From Lachnospiraceae bacterium (GTDB lineage Bacteria; Bacillota; Clostridia; Lachnospirales; Lachnospiraceae), in NCBI GenBank assembly GCA_017431345.1, contig JAFRLH010000078.1, positions 19,721-83,720 of the forward strand: DNA of 64,000 nucleotides, given 5' to 3'. The position numbers and the translations under genes were made by a program. Below, piece after piece: positions 27,950-35,603 of this stretch; the stretch's first letter is position 1; each line of letters begins with the position of its first letter. The notes beneath the pieces were generated by a model. The model was not told the origin of the DNA. It did not search any database and saw nothing but the letters and a program-made list of their open reading frames with translations.

Positions 27950-28729
27950 TTATGGAAGATAGTCACAGGAGCTCTTTCTTTTAATTTCCAATTCCTTTAT
28001 GGGAATGCACTTAGCTTTAGAGTATTCACCCGTGGGAAGATTGATGAGTTTCCAGATAGCATTGCCTTCTTCATTCGAAGGCTGATCCGCGGTATTGCAA
28101 TTGTCTTTGAAGTTAACAGTATACAAAAGATCATCAGGATGACAGCCCAATGCAGAACATATTTTTAATATATAATCCTTAGAAGGAATAACGTTTTCTT
28201 CTTCCATTCTGCGTACATATCTGCCAGAGCAGCCAATTATTTCTGCCAATTCGTCACCAGTCAGATTTCTTAAACAACGCATATATTGAAGATTGGCGCC
28301 AAAGTAATCCAAACAGTATTCCATTCTCTCACGGGTCACTGCCTGTTTTATCATGCTGGTCATTTTCGGAGTCAGACGGAACAGCAGCCTCTCTCCGGCG
28401 ATCAGGCAGGTAGCAAAGATGGCTTCTTTTTCGTGCCGTCTTCCCTTATCAACTAAAACATTTGTCTTGCTCAGTTCAATAACCACATCTTTAAAATCCG
28501 CATGACTTCCACCGGTAAGCTGCTGAAATATACTGTAGGGGATTTGATTGTGAAACTGCTGACGCATAGACATGGCTATTATCAGATTAAGCACTCGTGA
28601 CGTATCCTGGCTCAGATGTCTGTCATATTCAAAATAAGATAATATGTCATGCTTATCAAAAATGGCGGCTTCTGAAGGAGATATTATTGGCCTGCCTAAG
28701 TTGTAAATAGATATCATGTGTTCCCTCAA
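27950..28729 (-). CDS. XRE-type helix-turn-helix regulator
   Basis: This 259-residue protein on the minus strand carries a central-to-late HTH of the XRE/Cro class at about residues 150-200 (MRCLRNLTGDELAEIIGCSGRYVRRMEEENVIPSKDYILKICSALGCHPDDLL). Before it lies an unfamiliar 140-residue N-terminal domain (LNLIIAMSMRQQFHNQIPYSIFQQLTGGSHADFKDVVIELSKTN) that looks like a winged-helix replication-initiator-like fold. It points away from the transposition genes, and a perfect 23-bp palindrome lies in the divergent gap. It is a candidate master repressor for this half of the element. Confidence 0.7.
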   Translation of the reverse strand: MREHMISIYNLGRPIISPSEAAIFDKHDILSYFEYDRHLSQDTSRVLNLIIAMSMRQQFHNQIPYSIFQQLTGGSHADFKDVVIELSKTNVLVDKGRRHEKEAIFATCLIAGERLLFRLTPKMTSMIKQAVTRERMEYCLDYFGANLQYMRCLRNLTGDELAEIIGCSGRYVRRMEEENVIPSKDYILKICSALGCHPDDLLYTVNFKDNCNTADQPSNEEGNAIWKLINLPTGEYSKAKCIPIKELEIKRKSSCDYLP

Positions 28730-28803
28730 GATGATTAAATAATACGAATCTGAACACCTGGAGATAATACCCCCTCACATTTTATCACCAGTTTACTGTT
28801 TGT

Positions 28804-28837
28804 AATAGGAACTGTCAGTTCCTATTCATTTTTTTTT
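28804..28837 (+). terminator. Perfect palindrome with T-run in the divergent gap
   Basis: AATAGGAACTG (28804-28814) and CAGTTCCTATT (28816-28826) form perfect 11-base arms with one central base, followed by CA and nine Ts (28829-28837). It has the form of an intrinsic terminator on the plus strand with no plus-strand gene before it. It may therefore be an attenuator for the 28964 gene, or an operator for the XRE protein. Confidence 0.6.
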
Positions 28838-28963
28838 ATCAGGGTTATGATAAGAATCCACCATTTAAAACGAGCAGAAACACCACATGAGTTTTTGCAT
28901 GTGCAATGGCCCAGAAGTATTAGACATGGAGCAAAGGGCATATTTGCTGAAGGAGGGATACAA

Positions 28964-29473
28964 ATGCAATACACAAGCGCGACAGCAAACAAACTGCTGA
29001 AGAAGATCACAGCAGAAAGAGATGCACTTCTGAAGAGAGAGCAAAAGCTTTCGATCTTTAACTGCAGTGCCGGGGAAGATGAAGACAAATTACGGCCCGA
29101 ATACGATATGGCTGAATACAAAATGAAGATCAGAACGCTTAACAAGCAGATTATGACAATCAAGCACGCCATCAATCTGGCCAACTGTAACTGCAAGGTA
29201 CCAAATGCAGATGGATTGACAGTGGATCAGCTGTTGATCGTGCTCCCGATGCTTACGGAAGAAGTACGCAGATACTATGATATGGCGCAGCGCCTTCCGC
29301 GTGAGAGGGTATATGACAGATACTCCTCAAGTTCATATGTCGATTATGTGCTTACAAATTATGATCCGGATGATGCCAGAAAGCTGTACGAGGTGGCACG
29401 CGACAAATTGACCAGGTATCAGATTGCTCTGGATGAGGCAAATCACCAGATGATTATCGACATTGATCTGTAA
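28964..29473 (+). CDS. Coiled-coil hypothetical protein
   Basis: ATG 28964 follows AAGGAGGG and yields 169 residues; the frame is open further upstream but has no better start. The first 75 residues form a long amphipathic coiled coil (ATANKLLKKITAERDALLKREQ). TVDQLLIVLPMLTEEVRRYYDMAQRLPRE and a C-terminal helix (KLTRYQIALDEANHQ) follow. The layout resembles DIP1984-type small coiled-coil proteins, but that match is weak. It lies upstream of the transposition region behind a terminator-like palindrome. Function unknown. Confidence 0.55.
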   Translation: MQYTSATANKLLKKITAERDALLKREQKLSIFNCSAGEDEDKLRPEYDMAEYKMKIRTLNKQIMTIKHAINLANCNCKVPNADGLTVDQLLIVLPMLTEEVRRYYDMAQRLPRERVYDRYSSSSYVDYVLTNYDPDDARKLYEVARDKLTRYQIALDEANHQMIIDIDL

Positions 29474-29790
29474 TTATGAATTTCCGCGACAGCAGATCCA
29501 TTAATGCCGAGTCCAGGCTTCTGAGACGTATCTGTATAGTGTTAAAAGCAGTCGTAAACCTGATGTTATTGCATTAGTTGGATAAGGTATATAGCCAAAG
29601 TTAAAGAAACACTTACTGCTGTCAAAAACCGCATGTGATCTTCCAGATTATGTGCAGCCTCCCTGGTTCGGTTTGAAGGAGGCACTTAAAAACGGTGGAG
29701 CAGCGGTTTGCCTCTAAGGCAGATCGTTCGGAAGGATGTCAAAGCAGTACCGGCATCCTTCCGGACATTTCAGAGTGAGGGCCAGGCTCT
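29474..29790. other. Intergenic region with a stable hairpin
   Basis: No frame worth calling lies in these 317 bp. Near its end CGGAAGGATG (29729-29738) pairs perfectly with CATCCTTCCG (29754-29763) around a 15-base loop, 28 bases before the next ATG. No T-run follows, so it is probably an mRNA leader structure and not a terminator. Confidence 0.5.
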
Positions 29791-30699
29791 ATGGATAAGA
29801 CGAACGGGTACATCCTGAAACACTGGTATATCGACAGGAAGCGAAGAGACCTTAAGGATAATCCAAAGGGTTATTCGATTCTTCACGGGAATGTCTTCGG
29901 CAGACCGGGCTGGCCGGATGGAGAACCAATGCATTCTTCTCCGATAGTAAGGTCTAAGATCGAAGAAGACACTCTCATTATATACACAGAAAATTCTACT
30001 TATCGCTGCCTGTTCGAAGACAGCAATCATGAATACATGGACAAAGCCGCTCTGTCTGAATGGATTGAAGAGCCGGTCGATGCTTTTATATCGAGGCTCC
30101 AGCGCCATGTTCAAAGGAAACAAAATCACGACAAGGATCTGATGCTGAGCCTTCTTCCCAAAGACCGGCAGAGCAGCAAAGCCTTTCTTATGAACTTCTC
30201 ACCTGATGCGGAATACTACTTTGTCTCCATGCTTTTAGTAAAGAACGGTAAAGCATATTATTCCGAAGACTACGATGTGCATGTCGGTATGTTTCAGGAT
30301 TCCATTCTTTTAGGGATTGATGAAATGTACGAAGACCAAATCTGGCATGGCTTTGATTTCAGGTATTTCCCATTTGGAGGGAACAGACTGGAGTTCTATG
30401 TATGGGATAAGGAAAAAGAGCCTGTTTTTGTATATAACTCCGGAAAAGAAGGTATAGAAGTAGATTGCCCATACGGCAAGTTTATTGTCCTGCCGGGGGA
30501 GACAGAAGTTCTTGCCAAATATAACACGCAGGCACGGATAGATGATTCGATAGCCCCTTCGATCGACAAACATAACCAGTGGGACGCGAAGGTCTATCCG
30601 AACGGGATGGTGGGATACGGCACACCGAAGGAACTCAGGAAGACACCGGAGAACTTCATGAACCCTCCGGAAGATCCGGACGAGGAAACAGAAGAGTAA
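29791..30699 (+). CDS. Hypothetical protein upstream of the transposition genes
   Basis: The 302-residue protein begins with MDKTNGYILKHWYIDRKRRDL. Around ILHGNVFGRPGWPDGEPMHSSPI and DTLIIYTENSTYRCLFEDS the first 90 residues look like a compact beta domain. The second half is also beta-rich (FPFGGNRLEFYVWDKE), ending in a disordered acidic tail (PPEDPDEETEE). No catalytic or DNA-binding motif is evident. It is the last gene before the duplicated transposition leader and might be a regulator or accessory factor; this is guesswork from position. Confidence 0.55.
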   Translation: MDKTNGYILKHWYIDRKRRDLKDNPKGYSILHGNVFGRPGWPDGEPMHSSPIVRSKIEEDTLIIYTENSTYRCLFEDSNHEYMDKAALSEWIEEPVDAFISRLQRHVQRKQNHDKDLMLSLLPKDRQSSKAFLMNFSPDAEYYFVSMLLVKNGKAYYSEDYDVHVGMFQDSILLGIDEMYEDQIWHGFDFRYFPFGGNRLEFYVWDKEKEPVFVYNSGKEGIEVDCPYGKFIVLPGETEVLAKYNTQARIDDSIAPSIDKHNQWDAKVYPNGMVGYGTPKELRKTPENFMNPPEDPDEETEE

Positions 30700-30790
30700 C
30701 ATCCATCAGTTTATATGCTAAAGCGCAGCTTGGGGGAATAACAGCTATGATGCATATATCGGGGAAAGCAAAAACACTTTAATACAGGTA

Positions 30791-30866
30791 ATCCGGTTCA
30801 GATGAATGGACCGGATCCAATTTCATATGGGAAGCACCCGGGAAGAATCTCCGGGGGCTTCTTTTT
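30791..30866 (+). promoter_or_regulatory. Leader RNA copy 1: hairpin plus terminator
   Basis: Hairpin 1 pairs ATCCGGTTCA (30791-30800) with TGGACCGGAT (30807-30816) around six bases. Hairpin 2 is an intrinsic terminator: GAAGCACCCGG (30831-30841) with CCGGGGGCTTC (30851-30861), then TTTTT. It ends 28 bases before the short TnsB-like gene. A homologous leader stands before tnsA. The layout is that of transcription attenuation. The signal that relieves it is unknown. Confidence 0.75.
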
Positions 30867-30893
30867 CATCTATGAAGAAAGGAGAGAACGGAC

Positions 30894-31487
30894 ATGAAAA
30901 AGAACTGGAGAATAACACTTTTGGAGTATCAGCGTGGAAGAGGACGGAATTATATGTCACCGCTGAGAACAAGCCACGGAAAGTCAAAAATGACAGACCA
31001 TGTGTTCCAGATCGATAAGACCGAGCTCGATTTGTACGTAGTCTCGGAAGAAAATCCTTCGGACGTTTTGGGAAAACCCGTTATATATGCCGTGACAGAT
31101 GTGAGGTCCGGCAAGGTCATAGCCGTAAAGGCGGATATTAAGAATAAGTCATTCGGCGAATTCCGCGATCTTTTCATGACGATTCTTGAGCCTCATAGTA
31201 CACAGGCAGCCATCAGATATGTACGTGGCTTGAAATATGAATCCATTGCACTTGAAGCCGCCTGCAAAGAACTTGGGTTACAGGTTACATACGTCAAAGA
31301 AGTAAGAAGAAGTATGAAAGAACTGGCTCAGGCTTGCCAACACAGTATCGGACAGCGTCTTGTATCAAATGAGGAATATATGAACAGGACTTCCCTTACC
31401 TTAACGGATGTTGCAGATATTCTGACTGAGGCAGCGAATCATTACAACGAGAAGTCCAAAGCGGGGAGAATAAAGCAACAGGCATAA
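30894..31487 (+). CDS. Catalytically dead short TnsB homologue
   Basis: This 197-residue protein aligns by eye with the RNase H-like core of the full TnsB at 33459. FQIDKTELD matches FELDEVELD, GKPVIYAVTDVRSG matches GKPVVYAAVDTKSD, and ALEAACKELGLQV matches ALEAACKELGIQV. The first catalytic Asp is kept (residue 41). The segment holding the second (CDHGSEY in TnsB) is deleted, and the Glu in GLVEACHHS is replaced by Gln in ELAQACQHS. The N-terminal DNA-binding and C-terminal TnsC-contacting parts are missing. The frame is intact with a good ribosome site (AAAGGAGAG) and its own tnsA-type leader. It may bind TnsB or TnsC, or simply be a remnant. Confidence 0.85.
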   Translation: MKKNWRITLLEYQRGRGRNYMSPLRTSHGKSKMTDHVFQIDKTELDLYVVSEENPSDVLGKPVIYAVTDVRSGKVIAVKADIKNKSFGEFRDLFMTILEPHSTQAAIRYVRGLKYESIALEAACKELGLQVTYVKEVRRSMKELAQACQHSIGQRLVSNEEYMNRTSLTLTDVADILTEAANHYNEKSKAGRIKQQA

Positions 31488-31505
31488 AAGCTGCAGGAGA
31501 ACCAT

Positions 31506-32513
31506 ATGATGAATAAGCCGGTAAAAACAATGGTAGTAATACCGGACAAAGCGGATGTACAGGCATCACTTGAAATCCTGAAAGCCGGACATGATAGATA
31601 TTTTTTGTCTTCTGAGATGTCGGATGATGAACTGCTTTCCATGTCCCCCAAAGACTGGTACCGCGTGCTTGATCAGAATGTATACGGACAGGATGAAGCC
31701 AAAAGGAAAGCGTCTCTCATCATGTGGAAGCATCTTCACGGGATACGAAGCACCTCGCTGTTTATCGGCCTATCCGGCTGCGGAAAGACTGAAATATGGC
31801 GGGTTATTAAAAATATCTATACTCCGATCATAATCGCAGATGCCGGAACCATTACAAATGACGGGTGGAGCGGGAGACAAAAGTATTACAGCGCTTTAAA
31901 GGAGATCAGTTTCAGCAGAATCCCAGCCAAATGGTGGATTGTCGTATATGACGAGTTTGATAAATGCGTGCAGCCAAGGTACTCGGCAAGCAGAGAGAAC
32001 GTGTCCTATTCAATTCAGGCGGAGATGCTAAAGGTAATCGAAGGAACAGAGATAAATGTGGCGAAGGCAGATTACGATCCGGAAATCATCGACACTTCGA
32101 AAATATCGTTCGTGTTTCTGGGAGCATTCATATCACTTCTGAAAGAAGAGGATACATCATACGGGTTTAATCCCTGCAGGCAGCAGGCTAAAGACAGAAC
32201 GATAACAATAGAGGATGTTATCACGTTTGGCCTTCGTCCCGAACTGGCAGGCAGGATTGAGAGTATATGTCAGATGAATGAACTCTCAGAAGAAGATCTG
32301 TATGCCATATGCCTGAATCCGTACTACGGACCGGCGGCGAAGCTCAGCCGTCTGTATTCAAGGATAATAACGATGACAAAAGCAACTGCACGGCGTATAT
32401 CTCATGAGGCGGCAAGGTCGGGACTGGGTGCAAGATACCTGTTTTCACTGGCATCGAACATGACGGACGACATCATTTTTGAAGATCCGGATATAAAAAA
32501 GATCATTCTCTAA
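31506..32513 (+). CDS. ClpX-like AAA+ unfoldase encoded by the transposon
   Basis: This 335-residue protein follows the ClpX AAA+ plan. It has Walker A GLSGCGKT (88-95), pore loop GWSG (120-123; ClpX has GYVG), Walker B VVYDEFDK (146-153), QAEMLKVIEGT (171-181), TSKISFVFLGAF, FGLRPELAGR with the arginine finger (R250), and sensor 2 SGLGAR (R310). The ClpX zinc domain is absent, replaced by about 80 unrelated N-terminal residues. The RKH substrate loop is not visible. The ClpP-docking loop is shortened, with YGF (219-221) in place of IGF. It should thus hydrolyse ATP and thread protein, with uncertain ClpP binding. It starts 18 bp after the dead TnsB gene, so the two form an operon. Confidence 0.85.
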   Translation: MMNKPVKTMVVIPDKADVQASLEILKAGHDRYFLSSEMSDDELLSMSPKDWYRVLDQNVYGQDEAKRKASLIMWKHLHGIRSTSLFIGLSGCGKTEIWRVIKNIYTPIIIADAGTITNDGWSGRQKYYSALKEISFSRIPAKWWIVVYDEFDKCVQPRYSASRENVSYSIQAEMLKVIEGTEINVAKADYDPEIIDTSKISFVFLGAFISLLKEEDTSYGFNPCRQQAKDRTITIEDVITFGLRPELAGRIESICQMNELSEEDLYAICLNPYYGPAAKLSRLYSRIITMTKATARRISHEAARSGLGARYLFSLASNMTDDIIFEDPDIKKIIL

Positions 32514-32596
32514 AGAGACAGCACACAGAAACATCAGCGGAGAAGACAGATGAAAGAAATACTGCGGGCAACTCATATTAAATATCAATACATGTA

Positions 32597-32674
32597 ATCC
32601 GGTTCATCTTAGAATGGACCGGATCCAACTTAATGCAGGAAGCACCTGGGGATTCTCTCCAGGTGCTTCTTTCT
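32597..32674 (+). promoter_or_regulatory. Leader RNA copy 2 before tnsA
   Basis: Hairpin 1 pairs ATCCGGTTCA (32597-32606) with TGGACCGGAT (32615-32624) around eight bases. Hairpin 2 pairs GAAGCACCTGG (32639-32649) perfectly with CCAGGTGCTTC (32659-32669), then TTTCT. Compared with copy 1, a C-G pair has become T-A and an A-G mismatch has become A-T, so pairing is conserved. It ends 27 bases before tnsA. Confidence 0.8.
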
Positions 32675-32701
32675 CATCTATGGGGAAGGGGGGAAGCAAC
32701 T

Positions 32702-33475
32702 ATGAGCAAAGAAAACGACCGGATTATACGCCTGATGAAGAGGCGGAAAAGGCAGGTCCTTGAAGGAAGAGGGACAGGCGGCGGACCTGACTATGTACCG
32801 CTTCTGAAGGCCAACGAAGCAAGATCGATCGGTACGGCATGTATGATACAGGACCCCATAGCTTCACGGACTGTACATGTTATGTCGACTGTGGAAAAGG
32901 AGCTTTTCTATCTGCTCAGGTGGAATCAGGAGGTAGAGGATATACGGGAGCAGTATCTGATGGATATGGATAAAGTGAGCATAATAGCTGAAAAGTACGG
33001 GCTGGGTCCGGTCAATAAACGCCTGCCATACACACTTGATTTCCTTGTGACATACCGTGACAAGTCCAGACCGGCGACGGCTTATTCAGTAAAGGCATCA
33101 GAAAAGGTTTTTCGGAAGAACAGCCGTGAGTACAGGGGAAACGAGAAGAAATACAGGAAAATAATGAATCGGATCACGCTTGAGAAGATCTATTGGGAAG
33201 AAGAGGGATGTGAATACAAAGTAATCGTGTCTGAGGACATAAACCATATCCTTGCTTCAAACATAGAACTGGTCATGAACTATTACGACAGGCGCCGGGT
33301 GATAAACACTACACATAAGCTTATCTACCTGATAGCCCACAGATATGTAGACGTACCTTTGGATAAAGAGCGACTGAAACCGAACCGGCTAATATGTGAT
33401 TTTCCCTATTGTGTGGATCAGTTATACGAAGCGGCGACAGCAGAGGAGGATCAACTGTATGGGATGCATTATTGA
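32702..33475 (+). CDS. tnsA: TnsA endonuclease
   Basis: ATG 32702 behind a GGGGAAGGGGGGAA stretch gives 257 residues. TnsA is the restriction-enzyme-like partner of TnsB that cuts the 5' strands at the transposon ends and so makes transposition cut-and-paste. The PD-(D/E)xK-type catalytic set is visible: Glu65 in STVEKELFYLLRW, Asp113 in LPYTLDFLVTY and Lys131 in AYSVKASEK. The N-terminus is very basic. The stop overlaps tnsB by 17 bases. It is the first gene of the operon tnsA-tnsB-tnsC-tniQ-tniQ behind leader copy 2. Confidence 0.92.
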   Translation: MSKENDRIIRLMKRRKRQVLEGRGTGGGPDYVPLLKANEARSIGTACMIQDPIASRTVHVMSTVEKELFYLLRWNQEVEDIREQYLMDMDKVSIIAEKYGLGPVNKRLPYTLDFLVTYRDKSRPATAYSVKASEKVFRKNSREYRGNEKKYRKIMNRITLEKIYWEEEGCEYKVIVSEDINHILASNIELVMNYYDRRRVINTTHKLIYLIAHRYVDVPLDKERLKPNRLICDFPYCVDQLYEAATAEEDQLYGMHY

Positions 33476-35591
33476 CCAAAGCGCGGCAGCAGCAGACATC
33501 AGAAAAGGGGCAGTACTGCAGTCAGGCACTTATAAAAGCAGGGTGTTCTATTGTGACATTGAATGGGTTTTCATGATAGATCTTTCAACCAACCGTATCG
33601 AGAGAACAGGCACATCAGAACTGTTTGAGCGGTTGGATTCAGGAGAATGGGCGGTAATAGAGGGCGAAATATCTTCAAGACCGTATAGTCTGACACAGGA
33701 AGAACAGGAAATAGTTATCAGACGGGAACTCTGTATCCAGGATATGCTGCAGAAAACTTATCCATACTGGGACCGGCTGTTTGTTCCGGGAAAATCCAAA
33801 CCGGCCATAGATGAAGCGGTAAGCAGACTGGGGATATCCAGAAGGCAGACGGGCAGGCTCATTATCAGATACTTCCTCTCTGCCTGTGACCGCACCTCAC
33901 TGCTTGATCAGAGGAAATGGAACAGTCGTACCAGAAGAGCTGCTGCATATGCCAAAGCTAAGGAAATCGCCCCGGAGTCACTGAAAGATGTGGAATATGC
34001 GCTCCGTATTTTCAAGGCGACCAAAAGCGTCCAGAAGGCCTATGACGAAATGATAAAGAAGTACTATTACCGGTATGTTTCGGACGAGAACGGAAACTCC
34101 GTAAAAAGGATCATCGATGAGGCACCGAGTTATTCCCGGGTCTACAGGTACTTAGGCGAAAACCTTGGCGGACTGAGCATAAATGACTATCGGAAAGGAG
34201 AAAGAGACTACTACAACAACAGGCGGCCTTTGCCCGGTAATGCCCAATATGGCATCCCAACCATCGGCAGCACATTTGAGCTTGATGAGGTAGAGCTGGA
34301 CTGCCAGATCGTCTCTGAAAACAGTCCATCCGCGCTCATAGGAAAACCGGTTGTATATGCCGCGGTTGATACCAAGTCTGATATCGTCATGGCAGTCAAA
34401 GTAGGACTTAAGAACAATTCGTACAGCGGATTCTGCGACCTTCTCATGACACTTCTTGAACCTCACAGCGTCCAGGCAAAGACTGTCGGAGCGATGTGTG
34501 ATGATAATTTATATCCGTCTCTTGTTTTGCCTGCGAACATCAGGTGCGACCATGGCTCGGAGTATGAAAGCAAAGCCCTTGAAGCCGCGTGCAAAGAACT
34601 TGGTATTCAGGTCTCTTTCGTCAGAGTGGCGACAGGCAGTATGAAAGGACTGGTAGAGGCGTGTCATCACAGTATTCAGCAGCACCTCAGACACCAGCTA
34701 TCAGATGCAGGCTTCATTAACAAAATACCCGGGGGTAATTCTGAACCGAAAATATATGATGATGCCCGCAAGAAAGCATGCCTTACCCTGTCGGATATTA
34801 CAAAGATCTTTATAGAGGAGGTCTGCTTTTACAACACCGAGCCGCGGGACACTTATGAGCCTGACAAGGAAATGCTTGAAGCAGGGCTGGTCCTGACCCC
34901 TGTGAATATATGGAACTTTGAAAAGAGCCGTTCTCTTGATCCGACCAACATTACGGATGTCAACAGGAGAAGCTGCCTGTTTGCCCTGATGTGCCGTTCC
35001 GGGGATAAAAGGAGATTCACCATATCAAGGAAAGGAATATGTTACAGCGGACATTCGCTGAAATACTTCAGTGACGAGGACTGGTTCCTGGATATGCTAT
35101 CGGCTGACGACAAAAATACTGCGGAAGTCCGGTACATGGATAATACAGTCTCGGCAGTATGGGTGCGCTATCGAAACGAGATTCACAAGGTCGGTCTCTC
35201 AGAAAAGCGTGAACAGAACCTTACACTTGCTGATATGAACTGGGAGGATTATGACAACCTGTACAAGGAACTGATGCAGAAGACCAAAGAGGAAAAAAAG
35301 ATAGTCAAGGGGGCACAGTATGAGCTTGAAGACAGAAACGCACAGACTGTCAGGTACGCCAAAAGTGTTCAAATCGGAGCCAATGAGACCGAGGGTGTAA
35401 GGGCCGCCAGAGCTGAAGAAAGAAGGCGCATTGATCAGGATCCCAATGAAACCCGGAACAGGATGGCTGACCCGGAAAGACCCCGTTTTACAGATACGCC
35501 GCACGAGCCTACCGAGGAAGAACTGCTTATTGCCGAGATTATGGAAATGACTTCGGATGACGAAGCACTGTATGGTTACGGACAGGTATAG
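33459..35591 (+). CDS. tnsB: TnsB DDE transposase
   Basis: ATG 33459 follows GAGGAGGA and gives 710 residues. TnsB binds the end repeats and joins 3' ends to the target. An N-terminal region with helix-turn-helix segments (DEAVSRLGISRRQTGRLIIRYFL) precedes the RNase H-like core. Its catalytic triad is Asp276 (FELDEVELD), Asp364 (RCDHGSEY) and Glu400 (GLVEACHHS), giving the usual D-x35-E spacing. A C-terminal Mu-transposase-like beta domain follows (VRYMDNTVSAVWVRY). The charged tail (ANETEGVRAARAEERRRID) fits the TnsC-contacting region known for Tn7. It is intact and, with tnsA, should support non-replicative transposition. Confidence 0.95.
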   Translation: MGCIIDQSAAAADIRKGAVLQSGTYKSRVFYCDIEWVFMIDLSTNRIERTGTSELFERLDSGEWAVIEGEISSRPYSLTQEEQEIVIRRELCIQDMLQKTYPYWDRLFVPGKSKPAIDEAVSRLGISRRQTGRLIIRYFLSACDRTSLLDQRKWNSRTRRAAAYAKAKEIAPESLKDVEYALRIFKATKSVQKAYDEMIKKYYYRYVSDENGNSVKRIIDEAPSYSRVYRYLGENLGGLSINDYRKGERDYYNNRRPLPGNAQYGIPTIGSTFELDEVELDCQIVSENSPSALIGKPVVYAAVDTKSDIVMAVKVGLKNNSYSGFCDLLMTLLEPHSVQAKTVGAMCDDNLYPSLVLPANIRCDHGSEYESKALEAACKELGIQVSFVRVATGSMKGLVEACHHSIQQHLRHQLSDAGFINKIPGGNSEPKIYDDARKKACLTLSDITKIFIEEVCFYNTEPRDTYEPDKEMLEAGLVLTPVNIWNFEKSRSLDPTNITDVNRRSCLFALMCRSGDKRRFTISRKGICYSGHSLKYFSDEDWFLDMLSADDKNTAEVRYMDNTVSAVWVRYRNEIHKVGLSEKREQNLTLADMNWEDYDNLYKELMQKTKEEKKIVKGAQYELEDRNAQTVRYAKSVQIGANETEGVRAARAEERRRIDQDPNETRNRMADPERPRFTDTPHEPTEEELLIAEIMEMTSDDEALYGYGQV

Positions 35592-35603
35592 GGGAGGTAA
35601 GAA

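Noticed and set aside
30894-31487. Short TnsB gene as an active transposase
   Set aside because: The second catalytic Asp segment is missing and the Glu is Gln, so strand transfer is not expected.
31506-32513. AAA+ protein as a second TnsC
   Set aside because: Its motifs (GWSG pore loop, LKVIEGT, GLRPELAGR, GAR sensor 2) follow ClpX and not TnsC.
32633-32701. TnsA starting at 32633
   Set aside because: That start would place the terminator hairpin inside the coding region; ATG 32702 has the ribosome site and follows the leader.
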